DNA from: Gordonia alkanivorans NBRC 16433
GTDB taxonomy: Bacteria > Actinomycetota > Actinomycetes > Mycobacteriales > Mycobacteriaceae
Direction of reading: 5' to 3'
Length of the DNA: 64,000 nt
Assembly (NCBI RefSeq): GCF_000225505.1
Contig: NZ_BACI01000038.1
Location: 1-64,000 of the forward strand
Within the stretch, counting starts at the first letter, position 1; every line of letters begins with the position of its first letter. The translations under genes and the position numbers were made by a program. The notes beneath the pieces are model-generated. The model did not search any database, was not told the origin of the DNA, and worked only from the letters and a program-made list of their open reading frames with translations. This document shows, piece by piece, positions 33,412 through 42,033 of the stretch.

Positions 33412-34930
33412 GGTCGATCAATCTATCCGAGAGCGCACCGGTTTCGAGATCGGCGAGCAACGACGCCACGGTTTCCGCGGAGTCGGTCTTGTTGGTCCCG
33501 ATGAAGCCGGACGGTCCGCGCTTGATCCAGCCGGTCACGTACACGCCGGGCACCGGCTGCTCGCCGTCCATCACCCGGCCGGCGCGGTGCGGGATGACAC
33601 CTGTGGCGTCGTCGAAGGGCAAACCCGGCACGGCGACGCCGCGGTAACCGACCGAGGTCAGCACGAGGCCGGCGTCGAGGGTGGTGATCTCACCGGTGGG
33701 TTCGATTCCGGTGACGACACCCGCATCGTCGACCGTCAGCCGGTTTCGGCCCACGACGACGCCGGTCGCGCGTCCGTCCTCGCCGGACACTTCGAGCGGA
33801 GAACAGAAGAACGCCAACCGGATACGACGACCCTCGGGTTCGCCGGCGGCGGCGCATTCGGCGAGGATGTCGAGCTTGGCGCGAATGGTGGCGTCGAGTT
33901 CGCCGTCCACCTGGGCGGATCGGAGATCGGCGGGATCGACGGTCACCGCCACGCCCGAATCCACCAGGCCGATCAGTTCGGGCAGTGTGAACGCGGCATG
34001 GGCGGGTCCGCGTCGTCCCAGCACGACCACCTCGCGCACCGACGACTCCTTCAGGGCGGCCAGCGCGGCCGGCGAGATGGACGTGTCGACGAGTGCAGCC
34101 GGGTCGGCGACGAGGATGCGTGCGACGTCGAGAGCGACGTTGCCGTTGCCGACGACCACCACGCGGTCGGTGGACAGGTCGACGTCGAGGTCGGTGAAAT
34201 CCGGATGGCCGTTGTACCAGCCGACGAAAGACGTGGCGCTGGTGACTCCTGCCTGGCCGATCCCCGGCAGGTCCAGTGTCTTGTCGGTGGGGGCGCCGCC
34301 GGCCCAGATGACGCCCTGGTGGCGGGACCGCAGGTCGTCGAGCGTGATGTCGCGACCCACCTCGGTGTCGAGGAGGATCTCCAGGTTCGGGTTGCGTGCG
34401 ATGTCGTCGAACAGGCGCATCACCTTGCGGGTGTGCAGATGGTCCGGGGCGACGCCGAAGCGCGCGAGGCCGAAGGGCCGGTCGAGACGCTCGTACATCG
34501 TCACCGAGACCTGGGGATGCCGCAGCAGTTCGTCCGCGGCGTACATCGCCGACGGGCCCGATCCGACGATGCCGATCGACACCTTCTCCTCGACTGCCAG
34601 CTGACGCGGCCGGTCGATCGGGGCGAGCGGGAGCCGGCGTGCGGGATCGACGGGGAAACGTGCTGCACCGTCGACGGTTTCGCGGTACTGCGAGGCGTTG
34701 ACCTCGGCGAATCGCTCCTGCCCCGCGGGCAGGCGGTGACCGGGAACGATGGCGCCGACGGGGCAGGCGCTGACGCACGCACCACAGTCGACGCAGGTCG
34801 CCGGGTCGATGTAGAGCATCTCGGCGATGCCGAAATCCGGCTCTTCCGGGGTGGGGTGGATGCAGTTGACGGGGCATGCGTAGACGCACGACGCGTCGCC
34901 GCAGCACGCCTGAGTGACGACGTGAGGCAT
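33332..34930 (-). CDS. fprB: Ferredoxin-ferredoxin:NADP+ reductase fusion (FprB type)
   Basis: 532 residues. The N-terminal bacterial ferredoxin has two cluster motifs (CCGDASCVYACPVNC and CVDCGACVSACPVGA). A glutathione-reductase-like FAD/NADPH reductase follows from about 118 (IGIVGSGPSAMYAADELL, VVVVGNGNVALDVARIL, GWIKRGPSGFIGTNK). It passes electrons from NADPH to its own iron-sulfur clusters and on to an acceptor. It lies 48 bp downstream of a diiron oxygenase gene on the same strand, so it is probably that enzyme's electron donor. Mycobacteria pair fprB with an AurF-like gene in the same way. Confidence 0.92.
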   Translation of the reverse strand: MPHVVTQACCGDASCVYACPVNCIHPTPEEPDFGIAEMLYIDPATCVDCGACVSACPVGAIVPGHRLPAGQERFAEVNASQYRETVDGAARFPVDPARRLPLAPIDRPRQLAVEEKVSIGIVGSGPSAMYAADELLRHPQVSVTMYERLDRPFGLARFGVAPDHLHTRKVMRLFDDIARNPNLEILLDTEVGRDITLDDLRSRHQGVIWAGGAPTDKTLDLPGIGQAGVTSATSFVGWYNGHPDFTDLDVDLSTDRVVVVGNGNVALDVARILVADPAALVDTSISPAALAALKESSVREVVVLGRRGPAHAAFTLPELIGLVDSGVAVTVDPADLRSAQVDGELDATIRAKLDILAECAAAGEPEGRRIRLAFFCSPLEVSGEDGRATGVVVGRNRLTVDDAGVVTGIEPTGEITTLDAGLVLTSVGYRGVAVPGLPFDDATGVIPHRAGRVMDGEQPVPGVYVTGWIKRGPSGFIGTNKTDSAETVASLLADLETGALSDRLIDHGARVPAHHRARRFVRSSGRPRGGVA

Positions 34931-34978
34931 GAGGTCGGTTCGCTACCTGTGTGTGAGGGGCGGATCTCCGCCGGCGGG

Positions 34979-36022
34979 TCAGGCGGCCGTGTAGGTCGGC
35001 TCGCTACGGAAACGCGAAGGGCGGCCGCTGATCCCGAGCACGCGCCACAGCAGGCGCGACACCGGGTTCATCAGCCCGCTCTGGTCGGCGAGCATACGGA
35101 CGTCGCCGAAGACGTTGCGCAGGAAGCGCTTCGACTCCTCGGATCGCCAGAAGATGTCCTTCATGACCTCGCGCGGGACGTCGAATTCCTTGGCGAAGGA
35201 ACGCGGCGGAACCACGATCGCGCTGCACAGGGTGCGCATGGTCAGCGGCAGCATGAGCGACAGCAGGAAACGCTGGAAGCGGTTGCGCTGTGGGACCTGT
35301 TCGCGGATGAAGTGGTGGGCGAACGAGATGTGCCGTGCTTCCTCGGCGACGTGCAGCTGCATCACCGCGGCCATCGTCGGGTGCAGGCGGGCGCGGGTCC
35401 GCAGGAAGTCCTTCTGGATGTGGTCGATCGGCTCTTCGCCGCCGAGTACGCCGAAGAAGAACACGATCGGGAAGACCGTCGAGACCAGTGGGACGAACGG
35501 CGAGATCAGTCGGTACCCGACCTTCGCGCCGGGAACGTCCATGCCCACGCGGTTCACGAACTCCTGGAACATCAGGGTGTGGTTGCACTCCTCCTTGGAT
35601 TCGTGCGTGGTGTACCGGAATTCGCGTGCGCCGTTGGGGAGCTTGAAGCTGTACTGCATCAGGCCGCGGATGAGCACGGACTCGAACTGCAGGCCGACCT
35701 TGGCGACGTTGGCCTGACGCCACATGCCGATCTCGATCTGCTTGCTCTCCGGGAGTTGCTGGTACCAGGGATGTCGCCCGATCGGGTCGACCTCGTAGGA
35801 GAGTATCCAGCGCGGATCGTTCTCCGTGATCGCCATGTGCGGCGCGTCCCAGTCGATGTCCACGTAGGGATCGAAATTCCGGTGGACCGAGGCCGAGGAC
35901 AGGTCGTCGAGCACCTGTCCGTAGTCCTGCTCGCTGCCCGTTTTGTCGTGTTCGGGAACGTAGCGTGCCGGGCCGTCGCCGGCGGTGTGAACGGAGTTCG
36001 GATTCGTCAATGCTTTGGTCAT
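34979..36022 (-). CDS. AurF-like diiron oxygenase
   Basis: 347 residues. Diiron ligands are visible in two helices: HESKEECNH (ExxxExxH) and HVAEEARHISFAHHFI (EExRH), the pattern of the AurF/p-aminobenzoate N-oxygenase family. Members oxidise amines or desaturate/hydroxylate lipids; the substrate here is unknown. ATG 36022 is chosen because GAAGGA lies 8 nt upstream; a longer frame would start in the promoter. It is the first gene of an operon with fprB. A TTGACA/TACGTT promoter lies upstream. Confidence 0.82.
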   Translation of the reverse strand: MTKALTNPNSVHTAGDGPARYVPEHDKTGSEQDYGQVLDDLSSASVHRNFDPYVDIDWDAPHMAITENDPRWILSYEVDPIGRHPWYQQLPESKQIEIGMWRQANVAKVGLQFESVLIRGLMQYSFKLPNGAREFRYTTHESKEECNHTLMFQEFVNRVGMDVPGAKVGYRLISPFVPLVSTVFPIVFFFGVLGGEEPIDHIQKDFLRTRARLHPTMAAVMQLHVAEEARHISFAHHFIREQVPQRNRFQRFLLSLMLPLTMRTLCSAIVVPPRSFAKEFDVPREVMKDIFWRSEESKRFLRNVFGDVRMLADQSGLMNPVSRLLWRVLGISGRPSRFRSEPTYTAA

Positions 36023-36079
36023 CGTCGCGTCCTTCGAGGTGGGCCGGGCCGCGTGAGGGCGGCCACAGCGGATGATCCG

Positions 36080-36109
36080 AACGTATTTCGACGCTCCGCT
36101 ATTTGTCAA
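36080..36109 (-). promoter_or_regulatory. Promoter of the diiron oxygenase-fprB operon
   Basis: Minus strand: TTGACA, 18-nt spacer, TACGTT, about 58 bp before the ATG. TGACA is repeated (TGACATTGAGTGTTGACA) across the -35, suggesting a repressor site. Confidence 0.55.
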
Positions 36110-36294
36110 CACTCAATGTCACGTTCCGTGGTCGGGGCGGGTTCGCGGGGCGCGCCGGACCATGTCCGGTTCACCCGCTGACCAGCCGAGACGGCCGTAA
36201 TTCGATCGGTTGGTTTCACACCGTTCCGGACCGCTTCGCGCGCTAGAGTTACCGCACGATCCCGTGCCACCCGACCTCATCGGAGGAACCAGCG

Positions 36295-36369
36295 ATGTCC
36301 CGTCGTGTCCCGTACGCGCCGAGCAAACCGGGTCCCGGTGCGCGCGCATCCGTCCGGGGACGCCGGTGA
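36295..36369 (+). CDS. 24-codon ORF translationally coupled to the flavoprotein-like gene
   Basis: ATG 36295 follows an excellent Shine-Dalgarno (GGAGGAACC, GGAGG ending 8 nt before). The frame encodes a basic peptide, MSRRVPYAPSKPGPGARA and six more residues. Its TGA overlaps the GTG start of the next gene (GTGA at 36366-36369). This arrangement suggests a leader peptide that delivers ribosomes to the downstream gene, which otherwise has no ribosome-binding site. It could alternatively be a true small protein. No homologue is recognised. Confidence 0.5.
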   Translation: MSRRVPYAPSKPGPGARASVRGRR

Positions 36370-38045
36370 GCCGACCCCCGCAGGGACCGACGCGATTCCC
36401 CGCCCCGGGTCAGTTCCCGCCGGGCCCCCGCGTACCCGATCCGCCCCGGATGCCGGGAACGGTCCCGCCCCGGCGCGCCGCGCGGCCCGTCCCCGGCGGC
36501 CTCGGTGATCTCACCCCGGAACTCGTCGACACCGACGTCTGGACCGAGGCGATGGTGGAGGCGGCGGGCATCCCGATCGTCGACGTCCCGTTCGTCACCG
36601 TCGGCTCGGGGATCGGTTCCTTCGTGACCGTCGACTATCTGCGGATCTGTGGTGTCCCGCTCGAGCAGATCGCGGTCCTCGGTCCGCAGGACGTGCCGTG
36701 GCACAGCTACGAGTACCTGACCCGGGTGTCGCAGATCCCGCGCGGCGAACGGCTCCGGTCGGACTCGGCGTCGACACCGGACAACATCTGGGGGTTTCCG
36801 TCCTATGCGGTCCGTGAGGCGTGGGCCGACAGGAAGTTCAAACCGCTCTGGAACGTCCTGGTGGAACCCATCTTCGCGAACTACTACACCCCGAAGGCGG
36901 GGCAGGCGTTCGAGTCGATGGAGAAGGAGTGCCACCGCATCGGCTACCTGAACTGCCTGCGCCGCGGGCAGGTGCGCATGATCCGACGCCGCGCGGGCGG
37001 CGGTTACTTCACGATCCTCACACCGCCACAGGGGAGTTCGCCGACCAAACGGGTGGCGTTCCGCAGTCGCTGGGTGCACGTGGCCATCGGGTATCCGGGG
37101 ATCAAACTGCTGCCGGACCTGCAGGCTTTCCGCGAGACCTATCGCGATGCCAGCAAGGTCGTCAACGCCTACGAATCCCACGAACACGTCTACCAGTCGC
37201 TGCAGCGCAAGCCGGGCACCGTCCTGATCCGCGGCGCCGGGATCGTCGCATCCCGTGTGCTGCAACGCCTCATCGACGACCGCGACGCGCTCGGCCTGCA
37301 GACGCAGATCGTGCACCTGTTCCGCACGTACTACGACAAACCGCACGGCCCGCACATCTTCATGCGGCGCAAGGGCAAAGACGGCTGGGCCTACCAGGGA
37401 TTCAACTACCCGAAATCGGTGTGGGGCGGTCAGCTCAAAGCGCGCATCCGCAAACTCGAGGGCCACGACCGTGCCGAGGCGTACAAACAGATGGGCGGTA
37501 CCAACACCCCGGTCCGCGACGACTGGCAGGAACAGCTCGCGCGCGGCCGCCGCGAAGGGTGGTACCGCGCCGCGGTCGGCAAGGCCGAGCGCCTGGTACC
37601 CGGGCCGGGCGGCCAGGGGGTGGTGACGACGGTTCGCGTCGACCCGCACGCCCCCATCAGGCAGGAGCACCGGCCGGACGGCACCTTCGAGCTGTACGCC
37701 GACTACGTCATCGACTGCACCGGACTCGAGGCCGACGTGCGCGAACACCGCTTGCTGCGCGACCTTCTCGACCACACCGGGGCGGGGATCAACCCGGTCG
37801 GCCGGATGGACGTCGAACGCGACTTCGAGCTGAAGGGCACCCGCAACGGCGACGGGAAGCTGTACGCATCGGGCAGCGCGACGCTCGGCGGGTACTTCCC
37901 GGGTGTCGACACCTTCCTCGGTCTGCAGATCGCCGCTCTCGAGATCGTCGACGACCTCGCGCGGCAGGGTTTCTGCAAACGACTCACACCGTGGCGCTCG
38001 ACCGCCCAGTGGTGGCGGTGGATGAACAACAAGGGAGTCGACTGA
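36366..38045 (+). CDS. Rossmann-fold FAD/NAD(P)-dependent oxidoreductase-like protein
   Basis: 559 residues. A Pro/Arg-rich N-terminus (1-45) precedes a nucleotide-binding domain (VPFVTVGSGIGSFVTVDYL, a GxGxxG variant). Conserved-looking patches follow (PWHSYEYLTRVSQIP, DNIWGFPSYAVREAW, IRGAGIVASRVLQRLIDD as a second GxGxxx site, YVIDCTGLEADVREH) and a final GYFPGVDTFLGLQIAALEIV. It resembles two-dinucleotide flavoproteins, but I do not recognise the family or substrate. It overlaps the upstream 24-codon ORF (GTGA) and the downstream membrane gene (TGATG), so it belongs to one coupled operon. Confidence 0.7.
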   Translation: MSRPPQGPTRFPAPGQFPPGPRVPDPPRMPGTVPPRRAARPVPGGLGDLTPELVDTDVWTEAMVEAAGIPIVDVPFVTVGSGIGSFVTVDYLRICGVPLEQIAVLGPQDVPWHSYEYLTRVSQIPRGERLRSDSASTPDNIWGFPSYAVREAWADRKFKPLWNVLVEPIFANYYTPKAGQAFESMEKECHRIGYLNCLRRGQVRMIRRRAGGGYFTILTPPQGSSPTKRVAFRSRWVHVAIGYPGIKLLPDLQAFRETYRDASKVVNAYESHEHVYQSLQRKPGTVLIRGAGIVASRVLQRLIDDRDALGLQTQIVHLFRTYYDKPHGPHIFMRRKGKDGWAYQGFNYPKSVWGGQLKARIRKLEGHDRAEAYKQMGGTNTPVRDDWQEQLARGRREGWYRAAVGKAERLVPGPGGQGVVTTVRVDPHAPIRQEHRPDGTFELYADYVIDCTGLEADVREHRLLRDLLDHTGAGINPVGRMDVERDFELKGTRNGDGKLYASGSATLGGYFPGVDTFLGLQIAALEIVDDLARQGFCKRLTPWRSTAQWWRWMNNKGVD

Positions 38046-38494
38046 TGCTGCCCACCCTGTGGGGGCGGATCCAGACCCGCGTGCTGGTGCTCGGCATCCT
38101 CGGTGGGGCGTGGACCATCGTCCTGGTGCCGTTCCTGTGGTTGATCTCGTCGGGTGACCCCACCGTCGTCGAGGTCTACCGCGTCGCGTTCACGGTGTTG
38201 TTCACCGTCATCGTGCTCGGCGTCGCCTGGGAGTTCGTCTACCACTTCCTGCAGCAGTTCCGCTGGGAGAAGGACTGGCCCACCCTGTTCGGTCTGCTCA
38301 CCGCGATCAACGAGGGCGTCGTGGTGTGGCTCGTCGTGGACGGGACGGGTCTGCTGCCGGAGGAACTGCGGCCGTCGCCGTTCGTGTTCACGGTCCAGTT
38401 CCTCACCACCTGGCTGCTGGTGTGGGTCGCGGTCAACGGCCCGTTGCGAGCGGTCTTCCCGCACTGGCGATTCCGAGGAGGCCGGTTCCTGTGA
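38045..38494 (+). CDS. Four-TM membrane protein (149 aa), operon partner
   Basis: Four hydrophobic segments (VLVLGILGGAWTIVLVPFLW, VAFTVLFTVIVLGVAWEFVY, LFGLLTAINEGVVVWLVV, FVFTVQFLTTWLLVWVAV) with short charged loops and a basic tail HWRFRGGRFL. No family recognised. The start codon shares its A with the preceding stop (TGATG), and its stop overlaps the next gene's GTG (GTGA). It may anchor the flavoprotein/FHA complex in the membrane; this is inference. Confidence 0.75.
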   Translation: MLPTLWGRIQTRVLVLGILGGAWTIVLVPFLWLISSGDPTVVEVYRVAFTVLFTVIVLGVAWEFVYHFLQQFRWEKDWPTLFGLLTAINEGVVVWLVVDGTGLLPEELRPSPFVFTVQFLTTWLLVWVAVNGPLRAVFPHWRFRGGRFL

Positions 38495-39894
38495 CCATTC
38501 CGGGTGACATCCCGAGCGTGACCCCGACGGTGACGCTGATCCCCGGCGCCGGGATCGTGATCCGCAAGCCGGCGTTCCTCTGCCTGATCTCCGACACGGT
38601 GCCCGCCGCGTTCATCACGGACCTGCTCGACATCGAATCCGCAGTGTCCGTACCGGATTCGGCACCCCGGCGCGGCCGCCATCTCGTCCGCGCACTGGCG
38701 CAGCTCGTGCTAACGGCCGATGAGCAGATCGACATCGCCTTCGCCGCGCCGGACAACGTGGGGATCGCGATCTTCATGTCGGGGAGGGTCTACGGCGAGA
38801 CCGACGGCAAACGGATCGAACCGCCACCCGGCGACGCCTACGACAAGGCGATCCCGTGGCCCTTCGAGGGGCTCGGCCTGTACCTCGAGGGCTCCGTCCC
38901 GGCCGAGGTCGGGGAGGAACGGTTCGACCTCGTCGACGGTGTCGTGCCCGCCTCCGGGACGTTGCTGCACACGCCGCTCGGATTGCGCGGCACCGAATTC
39001 CACCCGCTGCCCGCGGCTACGCAGACCGCGGCGCCGGAACCCGGGCCCGAGCCCGAGCCCGAGCCGGAGCCCGAGCCGGCATCTGACTCGTTCGCCGACT
39101 TCCCGTCTCGGTCCGCGCCGCCCACCCCGCCTGCGCCGGCCCCGTCTGAACCGGCTGTTCCCGAACCCGACCCGATGGGTACGACCGAGCGGATGCGACC
39201 GGACGTCGCCGAACCCCTGCCGTTCACGTCGACCCCCCTCGGTGGGACGCCGGTAGAACAGCCGGAGCCGGGTGAGCCGCTCCCGACGGACCCGATGCCG
39301 GTCGCACCCGCTGCTCGACCGAACCCGCTCGCCGAACCCCTCGAACCGCGCGCCCCGCTGCCGAAGGAAGAACATCAGCGTCCCGCGACCGAGGTCGTGA
39401 AGATCGAGGCGTCGCGGGCGAAGGTGCACGGCATCCGATGCTCGCGCGGACATCTCAACCACCCGCAATCCTGGTTGTGCGGTGTCTGCGGCATCCGGAT
39501 GGATCAGCTGACGACATTCCTGGTCGAGGGGGAGCGCCCGCCGCTGGGTTGGCTGTTGCTCGACAACGGTTTCACCTTCCTGCTCGACGAGGACCTGGTC
39601 ATCGGTCGTGAACCCGGATCCTCCGGCGGAGGACGGGTAGGTTCCCCGAAACCGATTCGCGTGCAGGACGAGACGGGACAGCTCTCGCGTCGCCACGTCG
39701 AGATCCGCTTGGTCGAGTGGACCGTTCAGCTCGTCGACCTCGGCTCGGCGAACGGCACGTTCGTCGCCGACCCGAGCAGCGGTAACCGGGAGGTGCGCCT
39801 GCTCCCGCACCGTCCGCATGTCCTGGTCCCGGGGTCGCACGTACGAATCGGAGGACGCCACTTCATCTTCGAGTCGCATCATGCGCGCATCTGA
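38491..39894 (+). CDS. Zinc-ribbon and FHA-domain protein
   Basis: 467 residues. An unrecognised N-terminal domain (about 1-165; IPGAGIVIRKPAFLCLISD) is followed by a Pro/Glu linker with a run of EP dipeptides near 182-195. A one-domain zinc ribbon sits at about 317-335 (CSRGHLNH then LCGVCG). A C-terminal FHA domain (about 368-465) has the phosphothreonine-pocket residues GRE, SRRH and SANGT. FHA domains read phospho-Thr marks. The linked kinase-like genes 42034 and 42872 look catalytically dead, so its phosphorylated partner must come from elsewhere. GTG start within GTGA overlap. Confidence 0.85.
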   Translation: MTIPGDIPSVTPTVTLIPGAGIVIRKPAFLCLISDTVPAAFITDLLDIESAVSVPDSAPRRGRHLVRALAQLVLTADEQIDIAFAAPDNVGIAIFMSGRVYGETDGKRIEPPPGDAYDKAIPWPFEGLGLYLEGSVPAEVGEERFDLVDGVVPASGTLLHTPLGLRGTEFHPLPAATQTAAPEPGPEPEPEPEPEPASDSFADFPSRSAPPTPPAPAPSEPAVPEPDPMGTTERMRPDVAEPLPFTSTPLGGTPVEQPEPGEPLPTDPMPVAPAARPNPLAEPLEPRAPLPKEEHQRPATEVVKIEASRAKVHGIRCSRGHLNHPQSWLCGVCGIRMDQLTTFLVEGERPPLGWLLLDNGFTFLLDEDLVIGREPGSSGGGRVGSPKPIRVQDETGQLSRRHVEIRLVEWTVQLVDLGSANGTFVADPSSGNREVRLLPHRPHVLVPGSHVRIGGRHFIFESHHARI

Positions 39895-39911
39895 GACAGC
39901 CGGGATCTGAG

Positions 39912-42032
39912 ATGGACAAGCACACGGTCGCGTTCCTCCTCCTGGATGTCGCGGTCATCATCGCGGTCGCCCGCATCGGCGGGATGATCGCGCGCGCGGT
40001 GCGGCAGCCGGCCGTCGTCGGCGAGATCGCGGCCGGGATCGCCCTTGGGCCGAGTCTTCTGGGGCTCCTCCCGGGAAACCCCGACCAGTGGCTGTTCCCC
40101 GAAGAGGTGCGGCCACTCCTCGGCGGACTCGCCCAGATCGGGCTCGTGCTCTTCATGTTCATCGTCGGACTCGAACTCGACATGCGACTGACCCGCGGGC
40201 GTGAGCGTGCGGCGGCGAGCATCTCGGCGTGCTCGATCGTGCTGCCGTTCGGACTCGGTGCCGCACTGGGACTTCTGCTGTACCCGTCGCATGACACCGT
40301 CGGGGGAGTCGAGATCGAACGGCTCGGCATGGTCCTGTTCATGGGCGTCGCGATGTCGATCACCGCGTTTCCCGTGCTGGCCCGCATCCTCGCCGACCGC
40401 GGGATGATGCGGACCGTCCCCGGGGTGTTCAGCCTGGCCGCCGCCGCGGTCGACGACATCCTCGCCTGGACCCTGCTCGCGTTCATCATCGCGATCATCG
40501 AGGGCGGCAGTCCGCTGGAAGTGGCCAAGATCGTCGGGATGACCCTGGTGTACGCCGCGATCATGTTCGGGATCGTGCGCCCGCTGCTGGCCAAGCTGGT
40601 CGAGTGGCGCGACTCGGCGGGACGCCTGACCCCGGACATCCTGGCGGTCATCCTCATCGGCGTGTTCCTGTCCTCGGCGGCGACCGACGTCATCGGCATC
40701 CACCAGATCTTCGGTGCCTTCATGTTCGGCGCGGTGATGCCGAAGGTCGGTGCCGAGCAGCTGCATCGCGAGATCCTGGAACGGCTCGAACAGGTCAGCG
40801 TGCTGCTGTTGCTGCCGATGTTCTTCGTCGTCACCGGCCTGAGCGTCGATCTCGCCGGGATCGGACTGTCGGGGCTGTGGCAGCTGGGCCTGGTGCTCGT
40901 CGTCGCGATCGCCGGCAAGTTCCTCGGCGCCTATGCGGGCGCCCGGGTCTCGGCGATCCCCACACGGCAGAGCGCGGCCATCGCCGTTCTCATGAACACC
41001 CGCGGACTCACCGAGCTGGTGATCCTCTCGGCCGGACGCGATCTCGGTGTCCTCAGTGACGACCTCTTCGCGATGCTCGTGGTGATGGCGCTGGTGACGA
41101 CGGTGCTGACCGAACCACTGCTGCGGCTCGTCTACCCGGACACGGTGGTGGCCAACGACATCGCCGCGGCCGAACGTCGGGCGCTGGCCGCGGCGACCGC
41201 CCCGCGGGTGCTGGTGGTGTTGCGCGACCCCGATGGCACGGTCGAGGACCTGCGCGCTCGACACCGTCGATTGTTCGACTGCACAACGGGTTACGACGTC
41301 GTGCTGGCCGGCCTGCTCACCACGACGGACAACCCGGCCAAACGCCTCGAGGTCGGCGTGCCGGTGGTGCCCGACTTCGCGGCCATGGCCTCGGCCGTGG
41401 AGAAGCTGAACCTGCTCGGTGCCTCGCTGAGCGGAGCCGGATCGGTGTCGGTCCTGTGCCGCTTCGGCTCCGACCCGGCCAGCGACCTCGACGCGATGAC
41501 CCGCAACGCCAACGCCGACGTGATCGTCATCGACGCCGCCGACCGCGAACTCGGCGAGATGTTGCGCGCTGCGCCGGTGGCGATCGTCGACGAGAACGCC
41601 GCGGCCGGTGCGGCACCCAGCCGCAGCGTCATCACCTGCGTGGTCGCCGACAGCCGCAGCGGTCGGACCGCCGCCGTGGTGGGAGCCGGTCTGGCGTTGT
41701 TCGGGTCGAGGTCCCTCACGATCGTGTCCACCGGTTCACGGCGGCGCTGGCTCGCCGACCTGCGGCCCGTGATCGATCGCGGTGTCCGGGTCTCCCTGGT
41801 CGAGCCGAAGCGTCACCGCGGCGAGGACGCCGCCTTCACCGTTGCCGCCGCCGACGACCCCACCCACGGGCGTGGTCCGGACACGCCCGTGATCGTCGTC
41901 GACCACACCGAGACCAGCGAAGAAGCACTGGGGGACCGGATGACCACGCTGTACGCCGAGGCGACGGCATCGACCGATCCCACGCCGAACGCCGGTACCA
42001 CTCACACCACGTCATCACCAGAGAGGCACTGA
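39912..42032 (+). CDS. CPA2 cation:proton antiporter with Usp-like cytosolic tail
   Basis: 706 residues. The N-terminal 410 residues form a Kef-type exchanger with about 12 TM segments: VVGEIAAGIALGPSLLG, VLFMFIVGLELDMRL, SITAFPVLARILADRG, AAVDDILAWTLLAF (conserved Asp pair), and LMNTRGLTELVILSAG. The remaining 290 residues are cytosolic with alternating beta/alpha pattern similar to universal-stress-protein domains, probably regulatory. It follows the FHA gene by 17 bp and precedes the kinase-like gene by 1 bp, so it is in the same operon. Exchanges K+ or Na+ for H+; the ion is not determined. Confidence 0.88.
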   Translation: MDKHTVAFLLLDVAVIIAVARIGGMIARAVRQPAVVGEIAAGIALGPSLLGLLPGNPDQWLFPEEVRPLLGGLAQIGLVLFMFIVGLELDMRLTRGRERAAASISACSIVLPFGLGAALGLLLYPSHDTVGGVEIERLGMVLFMGVAMSITAFPVLARILADRGMMRTVPGVFSLAAAAVDDILAWTLLAFIIAIIEGGSPLEVAKIVGMTLVYAAIMFGIVRPLLAKLVEWRDSAGRLTPDILAVILIGVFLSSAATDVIGIHQIFGAFMFGAVMPKVGAEQLHREILERLEQVSVLLLLPMFFVVTGLSVDLAGIGLSGLWQLGLVLVVAIAGKFLGAYAGARVSAIPTRQSAAIAVLMNTRGLTELVILSAGRDLGVLSDDLFAMLVVMALVTTVLTEPLLRLVYPDTVVANDIAAAERRALAAATAPRVLVVLRDPDGTVEDLRARHRRLFDCTTGYDVVLAGLLTTTDNPAKRLEVGVPVVPDFAAMASAVEKLNLLGASLSGAGSVSVLCRFGSDPASDLDAMTRNANADVIVIDAADRELGEMLRAAPVAIVDENAAAGAAPSRSVITCVVADSRSGRTAAVVGAGLALFGSRSLTIVSTGSRRRWLADLRPVIDRGVRVSLVEPKRHRGEDAAFTVAAADDPTHGRGPDTPVIVVDHTETSEEALGDRMTTLYAEATASTDPTPNAGTTHTTSSPERH

Positions 42033-42033
42033 C

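Noticed and set aside
33386..36181. 931-codon plus-strand frame across fprB and the diiron oxygenase
   Set aside because: Antisense to two clearly recognised enzymes; no motif of its own.
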